Assembly: GCA_019114445.1 (NCBI GenBank)
Contig: DXFL01000005.1
Location: 1-64,000, forward strand
Length of the DNA stretch: 64,000 bases
Direction: 5' to 3'
Origin: Candidatus Barnesiella excrementigallinarum
Lineage (GTDB): Bacteria > Bacteroidota > Bacteroidia > Bacteroidales > Barnesiellaceae
The notes under the pieces: model-generated
Told to the model about the DNA's origin: nothing
The model's input: the letters and a program-made list of their open reading frames with translations, nothing else
The model's database searches: none
Shown: one piece after another, positions 9,147-17,683 of the stretch
Layout: the number at the start of each line of letters is the position of its first letter
How positions within the stretch are numbered: position 1 is the first letter of the stretch
Program-made: the position numbers and the translations under genes

Positions 9147-9716
9147 TTATTTGTTTTTCTTCTGAACCGACCAGCCGAATTTGCCAATCTCTTTTCCCAT
9201 TTCGTAATAGTGCCCGTGCGAGTAGACCAACAGATTGGCTTTTTGCATATCGAAAGCCCCGGTTGCCGGGTCGATGTATTTTTCGTCGGCCAGCAGGTTT
9301 ACCACGTCGGCGATGAACATATCGTGCGACCCGAGGCTGATGATTTCCCGTACCTTGCATTCGATACAGAGGGGCGACTCCTTCACATAGGGCGCTTGTA
9401 CGATTTGAGCCCGATGGGGAGTAAATCCCGTATGTTCGAATTTGTTGTAGTTCTTCCCTGAGGTAACTCCGCACCAATCGGTCTCTTTGGCCATTTCGAC
9501 GGTTGTAAGGTTGATGACAAACTCCATGTTTTTCCGCAGGATTTCATAGGAGTGCCGTTCGGGGCGCACCGAAATGTAGCACATGGGCGGGTTGGTGCAA
9601 ATTGTCCCTACCCAACTTACCGTGAGCAGGTTGTATTCTTCGGGCGAAGAACCGCAACTGACCAGTACGGCCGGCAGCGGGTAGATGGTGGTCCCGGGTT
9701 TCCAGTTCTGTTTCAT
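9147..9716 (-). CDS. Flavin reductase family protein (flavoredoxin-like)
   Basis: A 189-residue protein of the FMN-binding split-barrel, flavin reductase-like group. The visible features are the N-terminal PGTTIYPLPAVLVS strand, the FMN-contacting NLLTVSWVGTICTNPPMCYISVRP region, the HSYEILR helix, and the central cysteine-containing DWCGVTSGK. Such proteins bind FMN and pass electrons from NAD(P)H or ferredoxin; the physiological partner is unknown. It is tightly packed between pyrI (15-base gap) and the barrel gene (9-base gap), so it is probably cotranscribed with the pyrimidine genes. Confidence 0.83.
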   Translation of the reverse strand: MKQNWKPGTTIYPLPAVLVSCGSSPEEYNLLTVSWVGTICTNPPMCYISVRPERHSYEILRKNMEFVINLTTVEMAKETDWCGVTSGKNYNKFEHTGFTPHRAQIVQAPYVKESPLCIECKVREIISLGSHDMFIADVVNLLADEKYIDPATGAFDMQKANLLVYSHGHYYEMGKEIGKFGWSVQKKNK

Positions 9717-9731
9717 AGCGGGGCGCAGCAG

Positions 9732-10193
9732 TTAGCAAATTTCTATTTCGTCTTTCGAAGCCGATCGTTCGCAGTAGTGGCATTTTACCTGAATGTTCAC
9801 TTTGTCGGTTACATGGAAGATGGTTTCCATCGGTTCGTTGTTGGTGATACATTGGGGATTCCCGCAACGGATAATGCCATGCACGGTGTCGGGCAGCGAC
9901 ACTTTGCGTTTTTCGGTTACTTGGTAGTCGCGGATAATGTTTATTTGGGCTTCGGGGGCTACCAGTGCTATTTTGTTCAAGTCCTCTTCTTTGAAAAATC
10001 GGTCGGCGACTTTGATAATGCCTTTCTTCCCTATTTTTTGGCTGGCCAAGTTGTTGCCGATTGTGATGCTGTTGGCGCAATTTTCGAGCCCCAAGATCGA
10101 TACTACCTTAAACAGTTGGTTCGAGGGGATATGGTCGATAACGGTTCCGTTTTCGAGTGCCGCTACTTTTAATTCTTTTTTTCCGTCGTTCAT
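9732..10193 (-). CDS. pyrI: Aspartate carbamoyltransferase regulatory chain
   Basis: A 153-residue regulatory subunit of aspartate transcarbamoylase. The N-terminal nucleotide-binding domain (VAALENGTVIDHIP, then GLENCANSITIG) is followed by the zinc domain with its four cysteines at residues 110, 115, 138 and 141. The zinc domain contacts the PyrB trimers, and the nucleotide site lets CTP and ATP tune the enzyme. The gene begins 20 bases after the pyrB stop, as in the pyrBI operons of enterobacteria. Confidence 0.96.
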   Translation of the reverse strand: MNDGKKELKVAALENGTVIDHIPSNQLFKVVSILGLENCANSITIGNNLASQKIGKKGIIKVADRFFKEEDLNKIALVAPEAQINIIRDYQVTEKRKVSLPDTVHGIIRCGNPQCITNNEPMETIFHVTDKVNIQVKCHYCERSASKDEIEIC

Positions 10194-10213
10194 GATTGCC
10201 GAAATGATAAGGG

Positions 10214-11128
10214 TTAAACTTCGATACCTAAAACTTTACAGATGATGGCTTGCCGAGCATACAATCCGTTCTTGGCTTGTTGGAAATAGTAGGCTTTCGG
10301 ATTGCTGTCTACATCGTAGGAAATTTCGTTCACACGGGGCAGGGGGTGCAGAACCCTCAAATTCTCTTTGCTGTTTTCGAGCATACTGTTGTGCAGCGTG
10401 TATACGTTTTTCACTTTCTCGTATTCCATGAGGTCGGTGAATCGTTCGCGTTGTACACGGGTCATATAAAGTATGTCGGCTTGGTTGATTACCTCCTCGG
10501 AAAACTCGGTGTGCTCGAAATAGGGTATGTGGTGCTGGTCGCAGAACAGTTTATATTCGACAGGCATTTTCAACTCGTCGGGAGCGACGAAATGGAAGGT
10601 GGGATTGAAGTGCGACATGGCCATGAGCAGCGAGTGTACCGTACGCCCGTATTTCAAATCGCCAACCATAGTAATATTTAAGTTTGAGAGCGTGCCTTGT
10701 GTCTTGTAGATGGAATAAAGGTCGAGCATTGTTTGCGAGGGGTGCTGATTGGCCCCGTCACCGGCGTTGATGACCGGCACGGACGATATTTCGGAGGCGT
10801 AGCGTGCAGCACCTTCGAGGTGATGCCGCATGATGATTAAGTCGACATAGTTGCTTACCATCATGATGGTGTCTTTCAGCGTTTCGCCCTTAGAAGAGCT
10901 GGTGGTGCTGGCGTCGGAGAATCCGATTACTTTCCCGCCAAGCCGGTTGACAGCGGTTTCGAAACTGAGCCGTGTACGGGTGGACGGCTCGAAAAACAGG
11001 GTAGCCACGACTTTACCTTCCAAAATCTTTTGGTTTGGATTTGCCTCGAATCGACTGGCTTTTTGGAGAAGGTCCAAAATCTCTTCTTTTGAAAAATCGG
11101 TAATAGATACTAAGCTCTCGCGTTTCAT
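10214..11128 (-). CDS. pyrB: Aspartate carbamoyltransferase catalytic chain
   Basis: A 304-residue catalytic subunit that joins carbamoyl phosphate and aspartate, the committed step of pyrimidine synthesis. The carbamoyl-phosphate motif [13 protein letters not shown], the [13 protein letters not shown] loop and HPLPRVNEI are all intact. I place the start at the ATG 11126-11128 (MKRESLVSI), which matches the family's usual N-terminus. The frame is open upstream to an ATG at 11236, but that extension crosses a terminator-like hairpin and has no family counterpart. The gene is preceded by the leader described at 11172-11303. Confidence 0.96.
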   Translation of the reverse strand: MKRESLVSITDFSKEEILDLLQKASRFEANPNQKILEGKVVATLFFEPSTRTRLSFETAVNRLGGKVIGFSDASTTSSSKGETLKDTIMMVSNYVDLIIMRHHLEGAARYASEISSVPVINAGDGANQHPSQTMLDLYSIYKTQGTLSNLNITMVGDLKYGRTVHSLLMAMSHFNPTFHFVAPDELKMPVEYKLFCDQHHIPYFEHTEFSEEVINQADILYMTRVQRERFTDLMEYEKVKNVYTLHNSMLENSKENLRVLHPLPRVNEISYDVDSNPKAYYFQQAKNGLYARQAIICKVLGIEV

Positions 11129-11171
11129 CGTCGGTATGATTTGTTTTAGGTTGCAAATACGGTTGTCAACG

Positions 11172-11208
11172 AAAAAAGCCAACACGACACTAAACGTCGC
11201 ATTGGCTT
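11172..11208 (-). terminator. Candidate attenuator (intrinsic terminator) in the pyrBI leader
   Basis: In RNA read from the minus strand, AAGCCAAUGCGAC (11208-11196) pairs over 13 bp with GUCGUGUUGGCUU (11188-11176), including two G-U pairs that would be C-A mismatches in the opposite RNA. The loop is 11189-11195 and the U-run is 11172-11177. No gene on this strand ends upstream, because the neighbouring gene diverges. The terminator therefore lies between the pyrB promoter and the pyrB start codon, 44 bases before the ATG. This is the geometry of an attenuator. Confidence 0.7.
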
Positions 11209-11303
11209 GTTGTGCTATCTTTTTGGAAGAGGGCATATAATCCCCGGCTTTTGTAAAAATGCCTGAACTGTAATGGGTTATATGTACACTCTCGCCAATT
11301 CAT
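11190..11303 (-). CDS. Candidate 37-codon leader peptide of pyrBI
   Basis: An ATG at 11301-11303, about 10 bases after the -7 element, opens a 37-codon frame ([20 protein letters not shown]...) whose TAG (11190-11192) falls in the terminator loop. The E. coli pyrBI leader peptide has a similar relation to its attenuator, although the sequences are unrelated. A second open frame (ATG 11236) overlaps it, so one of the two must be chance. There is no protein-level evidence that this peptide is made. Confidence 0.35.
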   Translation of the reverse strand: MNWRECTYNPLQFRHFYKSRGLYALFQKDSTTSQCDV

Positions 11304-11312
11304 TTCAGTAAG

Positions 11313-11343
11313 CAAAGATAGTAAAAAAAGGGCGAAAGCCAAA
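11313..11343 (-). promoter_or_regulatory. Bacteroidetes-type promoter of the pyrBI unit
   Basis: On the minus strand TTTG (11343-11340) and TATCTTTG (11320-11313) are separated by 19 bases. The predicted transcription start is near 11306, giving a leader of about 180 bases before pyrB. Confidence 0.78.
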
Positions 11344-11406
11344 TGTTTAGGCATAAAAAATATTCTTTATAAATCTGCAATATGTAGTTGAATGAAATAT
11401 ATTTGT

Positions 11407-11414
11407 TACCTTTG
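11407..11414 (+). promoter_or_regulatory. -7 promoter element of the PBP1a gene
   Basis: TACCTTTG matches TAnnTTTG, 62 bases before the start codon. No good TTTG lies at the expected -33 distance. Confidence 0.45.
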
Positions 11415-11476
11415 CTTTAACAAATAGCGGCAAACGGGTGACTTGAATTTTAAGCCGTTGACATATAATAGGATAG

Positions 11477-13840
11477 ATGAAAGTGGATAAAGCTAAAAAA
11501 ACTTTTTGGAATACGTCGCGTATCGTGCGATATATGTGGTGTGCTTTTGGTGCGCTGGTGCTTTTTGCGGTTGCGGCTTTTGCCATGATTGCTTGGGGCT
11601 GGATAGGCTATATGCCTCCGATAGAAGATATGGAAAACCCGAAGGATAAATTCGCTTCGGAGATTTATTCGGCCGATATGGAGGTGATAGGCCGTTTCTA
11701 TCAAAGTAAAAGTAATCGGGTGTATGTGCATTACGACGAAATTTCGCCCTATTTGGTCAATGCGCTTATCGCTACGGAGGATATTCGTTTCAAAGAGCAT
11801 TCGGGTATCGATGTGAAGGCTTTGTTCCGGGCCTTTATCAAGCGGGGACTTTTGTTCCAGAAAAGTGCCGGTGGCGGTAGTACCATTACTCAGCAGTTGG
11901 CTAAATTGCTCTATTCGCCCAGTGCCGACAATATTGTGGAGCGCCTTTTCCAAAAACCGCAGGAGTGGGTTATTGCCGTGCAACTCGAACGGTTTTATAC
12001 GAAGGAGGAAATTGTAAATATGTATCTCAACCATTTCGATTTCCTGAATAATGCCGTGGGTATACAGTCGGCGGCCTATATCTATTTCCATACTACCCCC
12101 GACAAGTTGAAGATCGAGGAGGCGGCTACGCTGGTGGGTATGTGTAAAAATCCTTCGTATTATAATCCCCGGCGTTTCAACGAACGTACCCGCGGACGGC
12201 GAAATACGGTGCTTGGTCAAATGTACAAGGCCAATTATATTACGAAAGCCCAACTCGATTCGTTGCAGGCTTTGCCGTTGGAATTGAAGTATACGCGGGT
12301 AGACCACAAAGAGGGTTTGGCTCCCTATTTCAGAGAGCAGTTGCGGTTGATGATGACGGCCAAGAAACCGGTACGGTCGGACTATCGTGGCTGGGAGGCC
12401 CAAAAGTTTGTCGATGATTCGATTGCATGGGAGACTAATCCTTTATATGGCTGGTGCGAAAAGAATGTGAAGGCCGACGGAAGCAAGTATAGCATTTATA
12501 CCGATGGCTTGAAAATATATACAACCCTCGACTCGCGTATGCAACGGTACGCCGAGGAGGCCGTGGAGGAGCATTTGGCCAAATATTTGCAGCCCCGTTT
12601 CTTTGCCGAGAAAAAGGGACGTAGCTATGCCCCCTTCTCCCGAAGTATAACTCAGGCCGAGCGGGAATCGATTCTCGACAAGGCAATGAAGCAATCCGAC
12701 CGTTATCGCTCGATGAAACAATCGGGGGCTACCGAGGAGCAAATTGAAAAGGCTTTTATAACGCCCATCGAAATGCAAGTGTTCTCTTATGAGGGAATGA
12801 TCGATACGATCATGTCGCCTATGGATTCGATTCGGTATCAAAAATCGTTTTTGCGTACGGGGTTCATGTCGGTCGATCCGCATACCGGTCATGTGAAAGC
12901 CTATGTGGGAGGTCCCGACTTTGCACATTTCCAGTATAATATGGCGTCGATAGGACGCCGGCAGATAGGCTCTACCGTAAAACCGTTCCTGTACACTTTG
13001 GCGATGGAGGAGGGTTTTACTCCGTGCGATATGTTCCTGAACGAGCAGCCTACGCTTATTACCGAAGACGGTAAACCGTGGTCGCCCCGAAATTCATCGA
13101 AAGCAAGGGTGGGCGAGATGGTTACCCTCCGGTGGGGATTGGCCAACTCGAACAACTGGATTTCGGCCCGGTTGATGGATAAGTTGTCGCCTTCGTCGTT
13201 GGCCCGGTTGATGCATTCGTTCGGTATAAAGAACAAGATAGACGAAGTTATTTCTCTTTGTCTGGGGCCGGTTGAGGTTTCGGTAGAGGAGATGGTGACG
13301 GCGTATACGGCTTTCTCGAACAAAGGCGTACGTGTGGATCCGCTTTATGTAACCCGCATAGAAGATAATTTAGGTAATGTAATAGCCGAGTTCACCCCCA
13401 CGATGACCGAGGTGTTCAGCGAACAGGCTTATTACCGCATTTTGCCCATGTTGCGCGATGTGATCGATCGCGGTACGGGCGGACGCATACGGTTCCGGTA
13501 CGGTATTACTGCACCTATGGGCGGCAAGACGGGAACTACCAACAACAATTCCGACGGTTGGTTTATGGGCTTTACACCCGATTTGGTTTCGGGGGTATGG
13601 GTCGGTGGCGAAGACCGTTCGATCCATTTCGACGGTATGGCCGATGGTCAGGGAGCCAGCATGGCGTTGCCCATTTACGGGCTTTATATGCAGAAGGTTT
13701 ATGGCGACCCCAGTCTCGGCTATTCGCAAGAGAGCGATTTCGAAATACCCGAAGAGTATGCCGATCCTTGCAGTGGAGGCTCTTACGTAGAGGATCCGGT
13801 TTCGGAACCGATAGAAAGTATCGAGGGGATATTCGATTAG
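11477..13840 (+). CDS. Class A penicillin-binding protein (transglycosylase-transpeptidase, PBP1a type)
   Basis: A bifunctional peptidoglycan synthase of 787 residues, anchored by one membrane helix at about residues 22-42. The glycosyltransferase domain has the catalytic glutamate in EDIRFKEHSG (E101) and the GGGSTITQQLAK motif (132-143). The transpeptidase domain has STVK (near residue 499, active serine), SNN in LANSNNW, and KTGTTNNNSDGW (near 683). The protein polymerises lipid II and crosslinks the stem peptides in the periplasm. The C-terminal tail is acidic and short. It diverges from pyrB, and its end converges on the LysO-like genes after a 39-base gap with no clear hairpin. Confidence 0.95.
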   Translation: MKVDKAKKTFWNTSRIVRYMWCAFGALVLFAVAAFAMIAWGWIGYMPPIEDMENPKDKFASEIYSADMEVIGRFYQSKSNRVYVHYDEISPYLVNALIATEDIRFKEHSGIDVKALFRAFIKRGLLFQKSAGGGSTITQQLAKLLYSPSADNIVERLFQKPQEWVIAVQLERFYTKEEIVNMYLNHFDFLNNAVGIQSAAYIYFHTTPDKLKIEEAATLVGMCKNPSYYNPRRFNERTRGRRNTVLGQMYKANYITKAQLDSLQALPLELKYTRVDHKEGLAPYFREQLRLMMTAKKPVRSDYRGWEAQKFVDDSIAWETNPLYGWCEKNVKADGSKYSIYTDGLKIYTTLDSRMQRYAEEAVEEHLAKYLQPRFFAEKKGRSYAPFSRSITQAERESILDKAMKQSDRYRSMKQSGATEEQIEKAFITPIEMQVFSYEGMIDTIMSPMDSIRYQKSFLRTGFMSVDPHTGHVKAYVGGPDFAHFQYNMASIGRRQIGSTVKPFLYTLAMEEGFTPCDMFLNEQPTLITEDGKPWSPRNSSKARVGEMVTLRWGLANSNNWISARLMDKLSPSSLARLMHSFGIKNKIDEVISLCLGPVEVSVEEMVTAYTAFSNKGVRVDPLYVTRIEDNLGNVIAEFTPTMTEVFSEQAYYRILPMLRDVIDRGTGGRIRFRYGITAPMGGKTGTTNNNSDGWFMGFTPDLVSGVWVGGEDRSIHFDGMADGQGASMALPIYGLYMQKVYGDPSLGYSQESDFEIPEEYADPCSGGSYVEDPVSEPIESIEGIFD

Positions 13841-13879
13841 CTTTTGTACTGTCGGGGGCAGGTGCCGGTTGCGCTATCG

Positions 13880-14473
13880 TTACAGATAGAGTAATGTGAT
13901 GAGGAGCGGTACCGACATATCGACCACAATCCCGTGAAAGATGGCAATAACGATGTACTTTTCGCCCAGCGTGTGGCCGATAAGCGGCAATGTAGTGTCG
14001 ATAGAGGTCGCTCCTGCCGCTGCGATAGGGGCTAATTTGCCGCAATAACGGGCTAAAAGCGGAATGGTGAGAAGGGTGAATAGTTCCCGGCTCAGATTGC
14101 AAATGAGGGCAATGGTGCCTATATCGGCTCCGGCGAGTTCGTTAAGCAGGATAGCCGATAGGCTGTAATACCCGAATCCGCACCCGATAGCAACGGTTTC
14201 TCGTAGCGGAAGGGGTGAGAATAACGCAAACAGGCAACAGGCAATAATGGTCCCGGCTATGGTGGCTAACGGGATAAGTACGATTCTGAACCGGTATTTT
14301 TTGACAGGCGAGGAGAGCGACGACAAGTCGCAACCGATACCTATCCCTACAAGGAACATAAGCAGATACAGGGTGTAGAGGCCTATCGACTCGTTGTATT
14401 GGGGAATAAATCCTTTGTAAGAGAGAATAACCCCGGCAATGAAACAAAGAAGTATGATGAGGCTGTTCTTCAT
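13880..14473 (-). CDS. LysO-family exporter, C-terminal half as a separate protein
   Basis: A 197-residue membrane protein with about five hydrophobic helices. It matches the C-terminal two-thirds of E. coli LysO (YbjE), the lysine/thialysine exporter: LLMFLVGIGIG, GFGYYSLSAILLNELAG, NLSRELFTLLTIPLLAR, GATSIDTTLPLI and IFHGIVVDMSVPLLI correspond to its conserved segments. I take the ATG at 14473 (MKNSLIIL); the frame is open further upstream but that would overlap the N-terminal-half gene. The two halves are 11 bases apart and presumably assemble together. Lysine as substrate is inferred from the family. Confidence 0.85.
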   Translation of the reverse strand: MKNSLIILLCFIAGVILSYKGFIPQYNESIGLYTLYLLMFLVGIGIGCDLSSLSSPVKKYRFRIVLIPLATIAGTIIACCLFALFSPLPLRETVAIGCGFGYYSLSAILLNELAGADIGTIALICNLSRELFTLLTIPLLARYCGKLAPIAAAGATSIDTTLPLIGHTLGEKYIVIAIFHGIVVDMSVPLLITLLYL

Positions 14474-14484
14474 GCGGCTTGATT

Positions 14485-14760
14485 CTATTCTGCTTTTTTG
14501 AAAAGGTAGCGATATACCACCCATGAAAGGGCTACGCTCCCCGTTGTCGAAACGAGGGCAATGGCGATTCCCCAAAATCCGAGTTCCCCGAATTTATGAA
14601 TGACTTGCGTATTACTCCCGATTGACAGTCCCATGATAAAGAGTAACAGAAAGATGATGTATAGGCTCGTTTTCGAAACGATGGCGGGAATCGCTTTTCG
14701 GTCGCGCAACAGGTATCCCACGAGGATTCCGCACAACATAATTAGCATGACACCGAACAT
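14485..14760 (-). CDS. LysO-family exporter, N-terminal half as a separate protein
   Basis: A 91-residue protein with three hydrophobic segments. It resembles the first 90 residues of LysO/YbjE: MFGVMLIMLCGILVGYLLR corresponds to the E. coli start, and LYIIFLLLFIMGLSIG to its second helix. It ends in a short charged tail (RYLFKKAE). It stops with a normal codon, and the C-terminal-half gene begins 11 bases later with its own ATG, so this looks like a true two-gene arrangement and not a frameshift. It follows the YwqE-like phosphatase gene by 25 bases. Confidence 0.8.
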   Translation of the reverse strand: MFGVMLIMLCGILVGYLLRDRKAIPAIVSKTSLYIIFLLLFIMGLSIGSNTQVIHKFGELGFWGIAIALVSTTGSVALSWVVYRYLFKKAE

Positions 14761-14785
14761 AAGGCCAAGTAGGTTTTAGTGGGAG

Positions 14786-15514
14786 TTATAAATCGTCGTT
14801 TTTCAAACAAACATTTTTCATGTGTTTGGCGAACTCTTTCCCCGACAAGTATTTACCGATGTGTATGGCATGATTCCGGTTGTGCAGGTCGCTCCCTAAA
14901 TAATCCACCATCTGTTTGTCGATGAGCCATTCGGCTACCTCTTTGGAGCGCTTGTTGTAATATCCGGCCAGCGACAGAAGATTGACTTGAAATTCACAGC
15001 CCTGTTCGTGCAACTCTTGATAAATTTTTTTATTCTCGTAATAATAAGTATATCGTTCGGGGTGTGCCAAAATGGGCGATAACCCTTTCAATTGCAATTC
15101 GAATACCAACTCTTTGATGTTCCAAAAAGGTTGAAGGAACGAGTTTTCGATGAGCAAGTGGTTGCCCGGCATAGGTATGATTTCGCCTTTTTCCAAAGCA
15201 TTCAAAAAGTTATCGTCCATGCGGTATTCCGCCGAATAACCGAGTTCGATGTCCAACTCATCGATGTTAAATTCGTTGCAGAGTTGTGTGTATGCCCCCT
15301 TGATGGTTTGAGGTGTATTCTCGAACGAAGCTTCGGTGACGTGGGGAGTTGCAATAATTCGCTTGATACCCCACTCCTTCATTTGGCGAAGAAGCGATAT
15401 GGAGTGCTCGGTGTCGGGCGAACCGTCGTCGATACCCGGTAATATATGGCAATGCACCTCGGTCGTATAGGGCAAATGCGGGATATTTGTCTCTCTCTTA
15501 AAAAAGTTAAACAT
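14786..15514 (-). CDS. Tyrosine-protein phosphatase of the YwqE/CpsB/CapC (PHP-domain) family
   Basis: A 242-residue PHP-domain metallophosphatase. The metal ligands appear as EVHCHILPGIDDGS (HxH near residue 21), ATPHVT, the E-containing ELGYSAEYR, HPERY, and DLHNRNH near the C-terminus. Family members remove phosphate from the tyrosine-rich tail of bacterial tyrosine kinases that control capsule and exopolysaccharide export. No kinase or wzc gene is adjacent, so its partner must be elsewhere. It probably heads a unit with the two LysO-half genes. Confidence 0.85.
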   Translation of the reverse strand: MFNFFKRETNIPHLPYTTEVHCHILPGIDDGSPDTEHSISLLRQMKEWGIKRIIATPHVTEASFENTPQTIKGAYTQLCNEFNIDELDIELGYSAEYRMDDNFLNALEKGEIIPMPGNHLLIENSFLQPFWNIKELVFELQLKGLSPILAHPERYTYYYENKKIYQELHEQGCEFQVNLLSLAGYYNKRSKEVAEWLIDKQMVDYLGSDLHNRNHAIHIGKYLSGKEFAKHMKNVCLKNDDL

Positions 15515-15546
15515 ATCGAAACGTGGATAATACGGTTATTTCGATA

Positions 15547-15554
15547 CAAAAGTA
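15547..15554 (-). promoter_or_regulatory. -7 element upstream of the YwqE-like gene
   Basis: The minus strand reads TACTTTTG, a TAnnTTTG match 32 bases before the start codon. A clear TTTG at -33 was not found. Confidence 0.4.
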
Positions 15555-15564
15555 CGTTTTTTCT

Positions 15565-15595
15565 TTTGATAATAAGTTAAAGAATATTATATTTG
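15565..15595 (+). promoter_or_regulatory. Bacteroidetes-type promoter of the carboxyltransferase gene
   Basis: TTTG at 15565-15568 and TATATTTG at 15588-15595 are 19 bases apart; the ATG is at 15651. It is divergent from the YwqE-like gene. Confidence 0.75.
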
Positions 15596-15650
15596 TATAC
15601 TTAAACAAGTGTAATGTGTATAGATAAAAAACCTGTTAAATCAAATTGCT

Positions 15651-17510
15651 ATGTCTAAGAAATTAAAAATTCGAGATCTTACCCTTCGTGACGGGCAACA
15701 ATCATTATTTGCCACTCGCCTTACCCAAGAGCAGATAGACCGTGTATTGCCTTATTATAAAGATGCCGGCTTTTTTGCTATGGAAGTTTGGGGAGGAGCT
15801 GTTCCCGATTCGGTAATGCGTTACTTGAACGAGAGCCCGTGGACCCGTCTCAAAACTATCAGTGATGCCATTGGCGGAGCGTCGTATTTGACCGCTCTTT
15901 CGCGTGGACGTAATTTGTTTGGCTATGCACCTTACCCCGACTCGGTTCTCGACGGGTTTTATCGTGAGGCAGTAGCAAACGGTTTGGGAATCATGCGTAT
16001 ATTCGATGCTCTTAACGACTTGAACAATGTGAAGTCTTCGGTCGAAAAGATAAATGCCGTTGGCGCTATCTCCGATGGAGCCGTTTGCTATACGGTCGAT
16101 CCCCACTATACCATCACCTTTATGGATAAGATAAAGGCTTTGTTCGGCAAGAAATTGCCCAAGCCTATTTTTACCGATGAATATTTTGTGGAGAAGGCTC
16201 TTGGCTTTGAGAAATTGGGCGCCAAGATGGTGACCTTGAAAGATATGGCCGGTTTGGTAAATCCTGCCCGGGTAGCATCGTTGATGCCTAAACTGAAAAA
16301 AGCATTGAAAGTTCCTGTCGATTTCCACACGCACTGTACACCGGGTTATGGATTGGCTTCGTCGTTAATGGCGGTTATCCACGGGGTAGATATCCTCGAT
16401 ACCAATATTTGGTATTTCGGTGGTGGTTCGGCAGCTCCGGCTATTGAGTTAATCTATATCTTCTGTCAAAAACTGGGCGTGGAAGTAGAGGTAAATATGA
16501 GTGCCGTAAGCAAGATACGTGCCGAGTTGTTGGGTATCAGACGTGAGCTCGCCGCTTATGATTTGAAGAAAGATGCGTTCCCCAAAGCATTCGATCCGCT
16601 CATCGACAAATTGCCCGACAATATCGATAAACTATTCGATACGGCTATCGACGCTGCCAAACGTAACGACGAGGCTGCGTTGTTGGATGCTTGTCATGCC
16701 ATCGAAGATTACTTTGGATTCCCCAAACCCAACGAGTTGGTTAAGGAAGCCGAGGTCCCCGGAGGTATGTACTCCAATATGGTTGCCCAGTTGAAACAAC
16801 TCAAAGCCGAACACGTACTCGACGAAGCCATGCACTTGATCCCGAAAGTACGTTCCGATGCCGGTTTGGTGCCATTGGTTACTCCTACAAGCCAAATCGT
16901 GGGCAGTCAGGCTGTAACCTGCGCTTTGGACAAACTGAAAGGGAATCCCGAATATACAACGGTATCCAACCAGTTCAAAGCGTTGGTAAAAGGCGAGTAT
17001 GGTAAAACTCCGGTGCCCATCGATCCCCAGTTCCGCGAGAAGATTACCGGCAGTCCCGTAGAGATCCCATACGATACCAGTTCGTATAAGGCTCCCGAAA
17101 ATCCTGTTTTGCCCGAATACGGCAATGTGAAATTGGCTGCCAACGAACAGGAATATTTGTTGCTCGAACTTTTCCCCAACGTAGCTACTACCTATTTGAA
17201 AGGGGTGCGTGCTGCCGAGTACGAAGCCAAGAAACCTGCCGAGGAAGAGGTGAAACCTGTTGCCGCCGAGGAAGCAGCTCCGGTAGAGCCCATTACCGGT
17301 CCCACGATCGATGCTCCTATGGGAGGCAAAGTAGTGGAGATAAAAGTAAAGGTAGGCGATGTGGTGAAGAAAGACGATGTGGTATTGGTTTACGAGGCCA
17401 TGAAAATGGAGAACGACATACTTTCGACCATAGATGGTACCGTAAAACGTATTCTTGTGAAAGAGAACGATGTAGTAGGTACCAACGAGCATCTGATCGA
17501 ATTTGAATAA
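15651..17510 (+). CDS. Pyruvate/oxaloacetate carboxyltransferase with C-terminal biotinyl domain
   Basis: A 619-residue protein joining the carboxyltransferase TIM barrel (RDGQQSLFATRL near residue 12, the metal-binding VDFHTHCTPGYG near residue 225) to a Pro/Ala/Glu linker (about 525-550) and a biotinyl domain whose lysine lies in YEAMKMEND. It matches oxaloacetate decarboxylase alpha / pyruvate carboxylase subunit B. It moves carboxyl groups between biotin and pyruvate. No biotin carboxylase or oadB/oadG gene is next to it, so whether it acts as a sodium-pump decarboxylase subunit or in pyruvate carboxylation cannot be settled here. It is a single-gene unit with its own promoter and terminator. 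Confidence 0.9.
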   Translation: MSKKLKIRDLTLRDGQQSLFATRLTQEQIDRVLPYYKDAGFFAMEVWGGAVPDSVMRYLNESPWTRLKTISDAIGGASYLTALSRGRNLFGYAPYPDSVLDGFYREAVANGLGIMRIFDALNDLNNVKSSVEKINAVGAISDGAVCYTVDPHYTITFMDKIKALFGKKLPKPIFTDEYFVEKALGFEKLGAKMVTLKDMAGLVNPARVASLMPKLKKALKVPVDFHTHCTPGYGLASSLMAVIHGVDILDTNIWYFGGGSAAPAIELIYIFCQKLGVEVEVNMSAVSKIRAELLGIRRELAAYDLKKDAFPKAFDPLIDKLPDNIDKLFDTAIDAAKRNDEAALLDACHAIEDYFGFPKPNELVKEAEVPGGMYSNMVAQLKQLKAEHVLDEAMHLIPKVRSDAGLVPLVTPTSQIVGSQAVTCALDKLKGNPEYTTVSNQFKALVKGEYGKTPVPIDPQFREKITGSPVEIPYDTSSYKAPENPVLPEYGNVKLAANEQEYLLLELFPNVATTYLKGVRAAEYEAKKPAEEEVKPVAAEEAAPVEPITGPTIDAPMGGKVVEIKVKVGDVVKKDDVVLVYEAMKMENDILSTIDGTVKRILVKENDVVGTNEHLIEFE

Positions 17511-17529
17511 TTGATAGAATTGTATTTTT

Positions 17530-17569
17530 ATCCGGTCGACCACTCATAGGGGCCGACCGGATTTTTTTT
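17530..17569 (+). terminator. Intrinsic terminator after the carboxyltransferase gene
   Basis: ATCCGGTCG (17530-17538) pairs with CGACCGGAT (17554-17562) and is followed by seven more T residues, 20 bases past the stop codon. Confidence 0.88.
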
Positions 17570-17587
17570 AAAAAATGGGCTAAATAT

Positions 17588-17618
17588 TTTCCTAAATGAA
17601 AACTTATCCCTACATTTG
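17588..17618 (+). promoter_or_regulatory. Promoter of the L31 gene
   Basis: TACATTTG at 17611-17618 is a good -7 element; TTTC at 17588-17591 is a three-of-four match to TTTG at a 19-base spacing. Confidence 0.6.
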
Positions 17619-17683
17619 CAAGCCATTACAAGAGACCACGCTACCAACGTGAATATTTGATAATATAAAAAAACGATATAACA

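Noticed and set aside
11129-11236. N-terminal extension of PyrB from the ATG at 11236
   Set aside because: The extension crosses the intrinsic terminator and has no family counterpart, while the ATG at 11128 gives the standard PyrB start.
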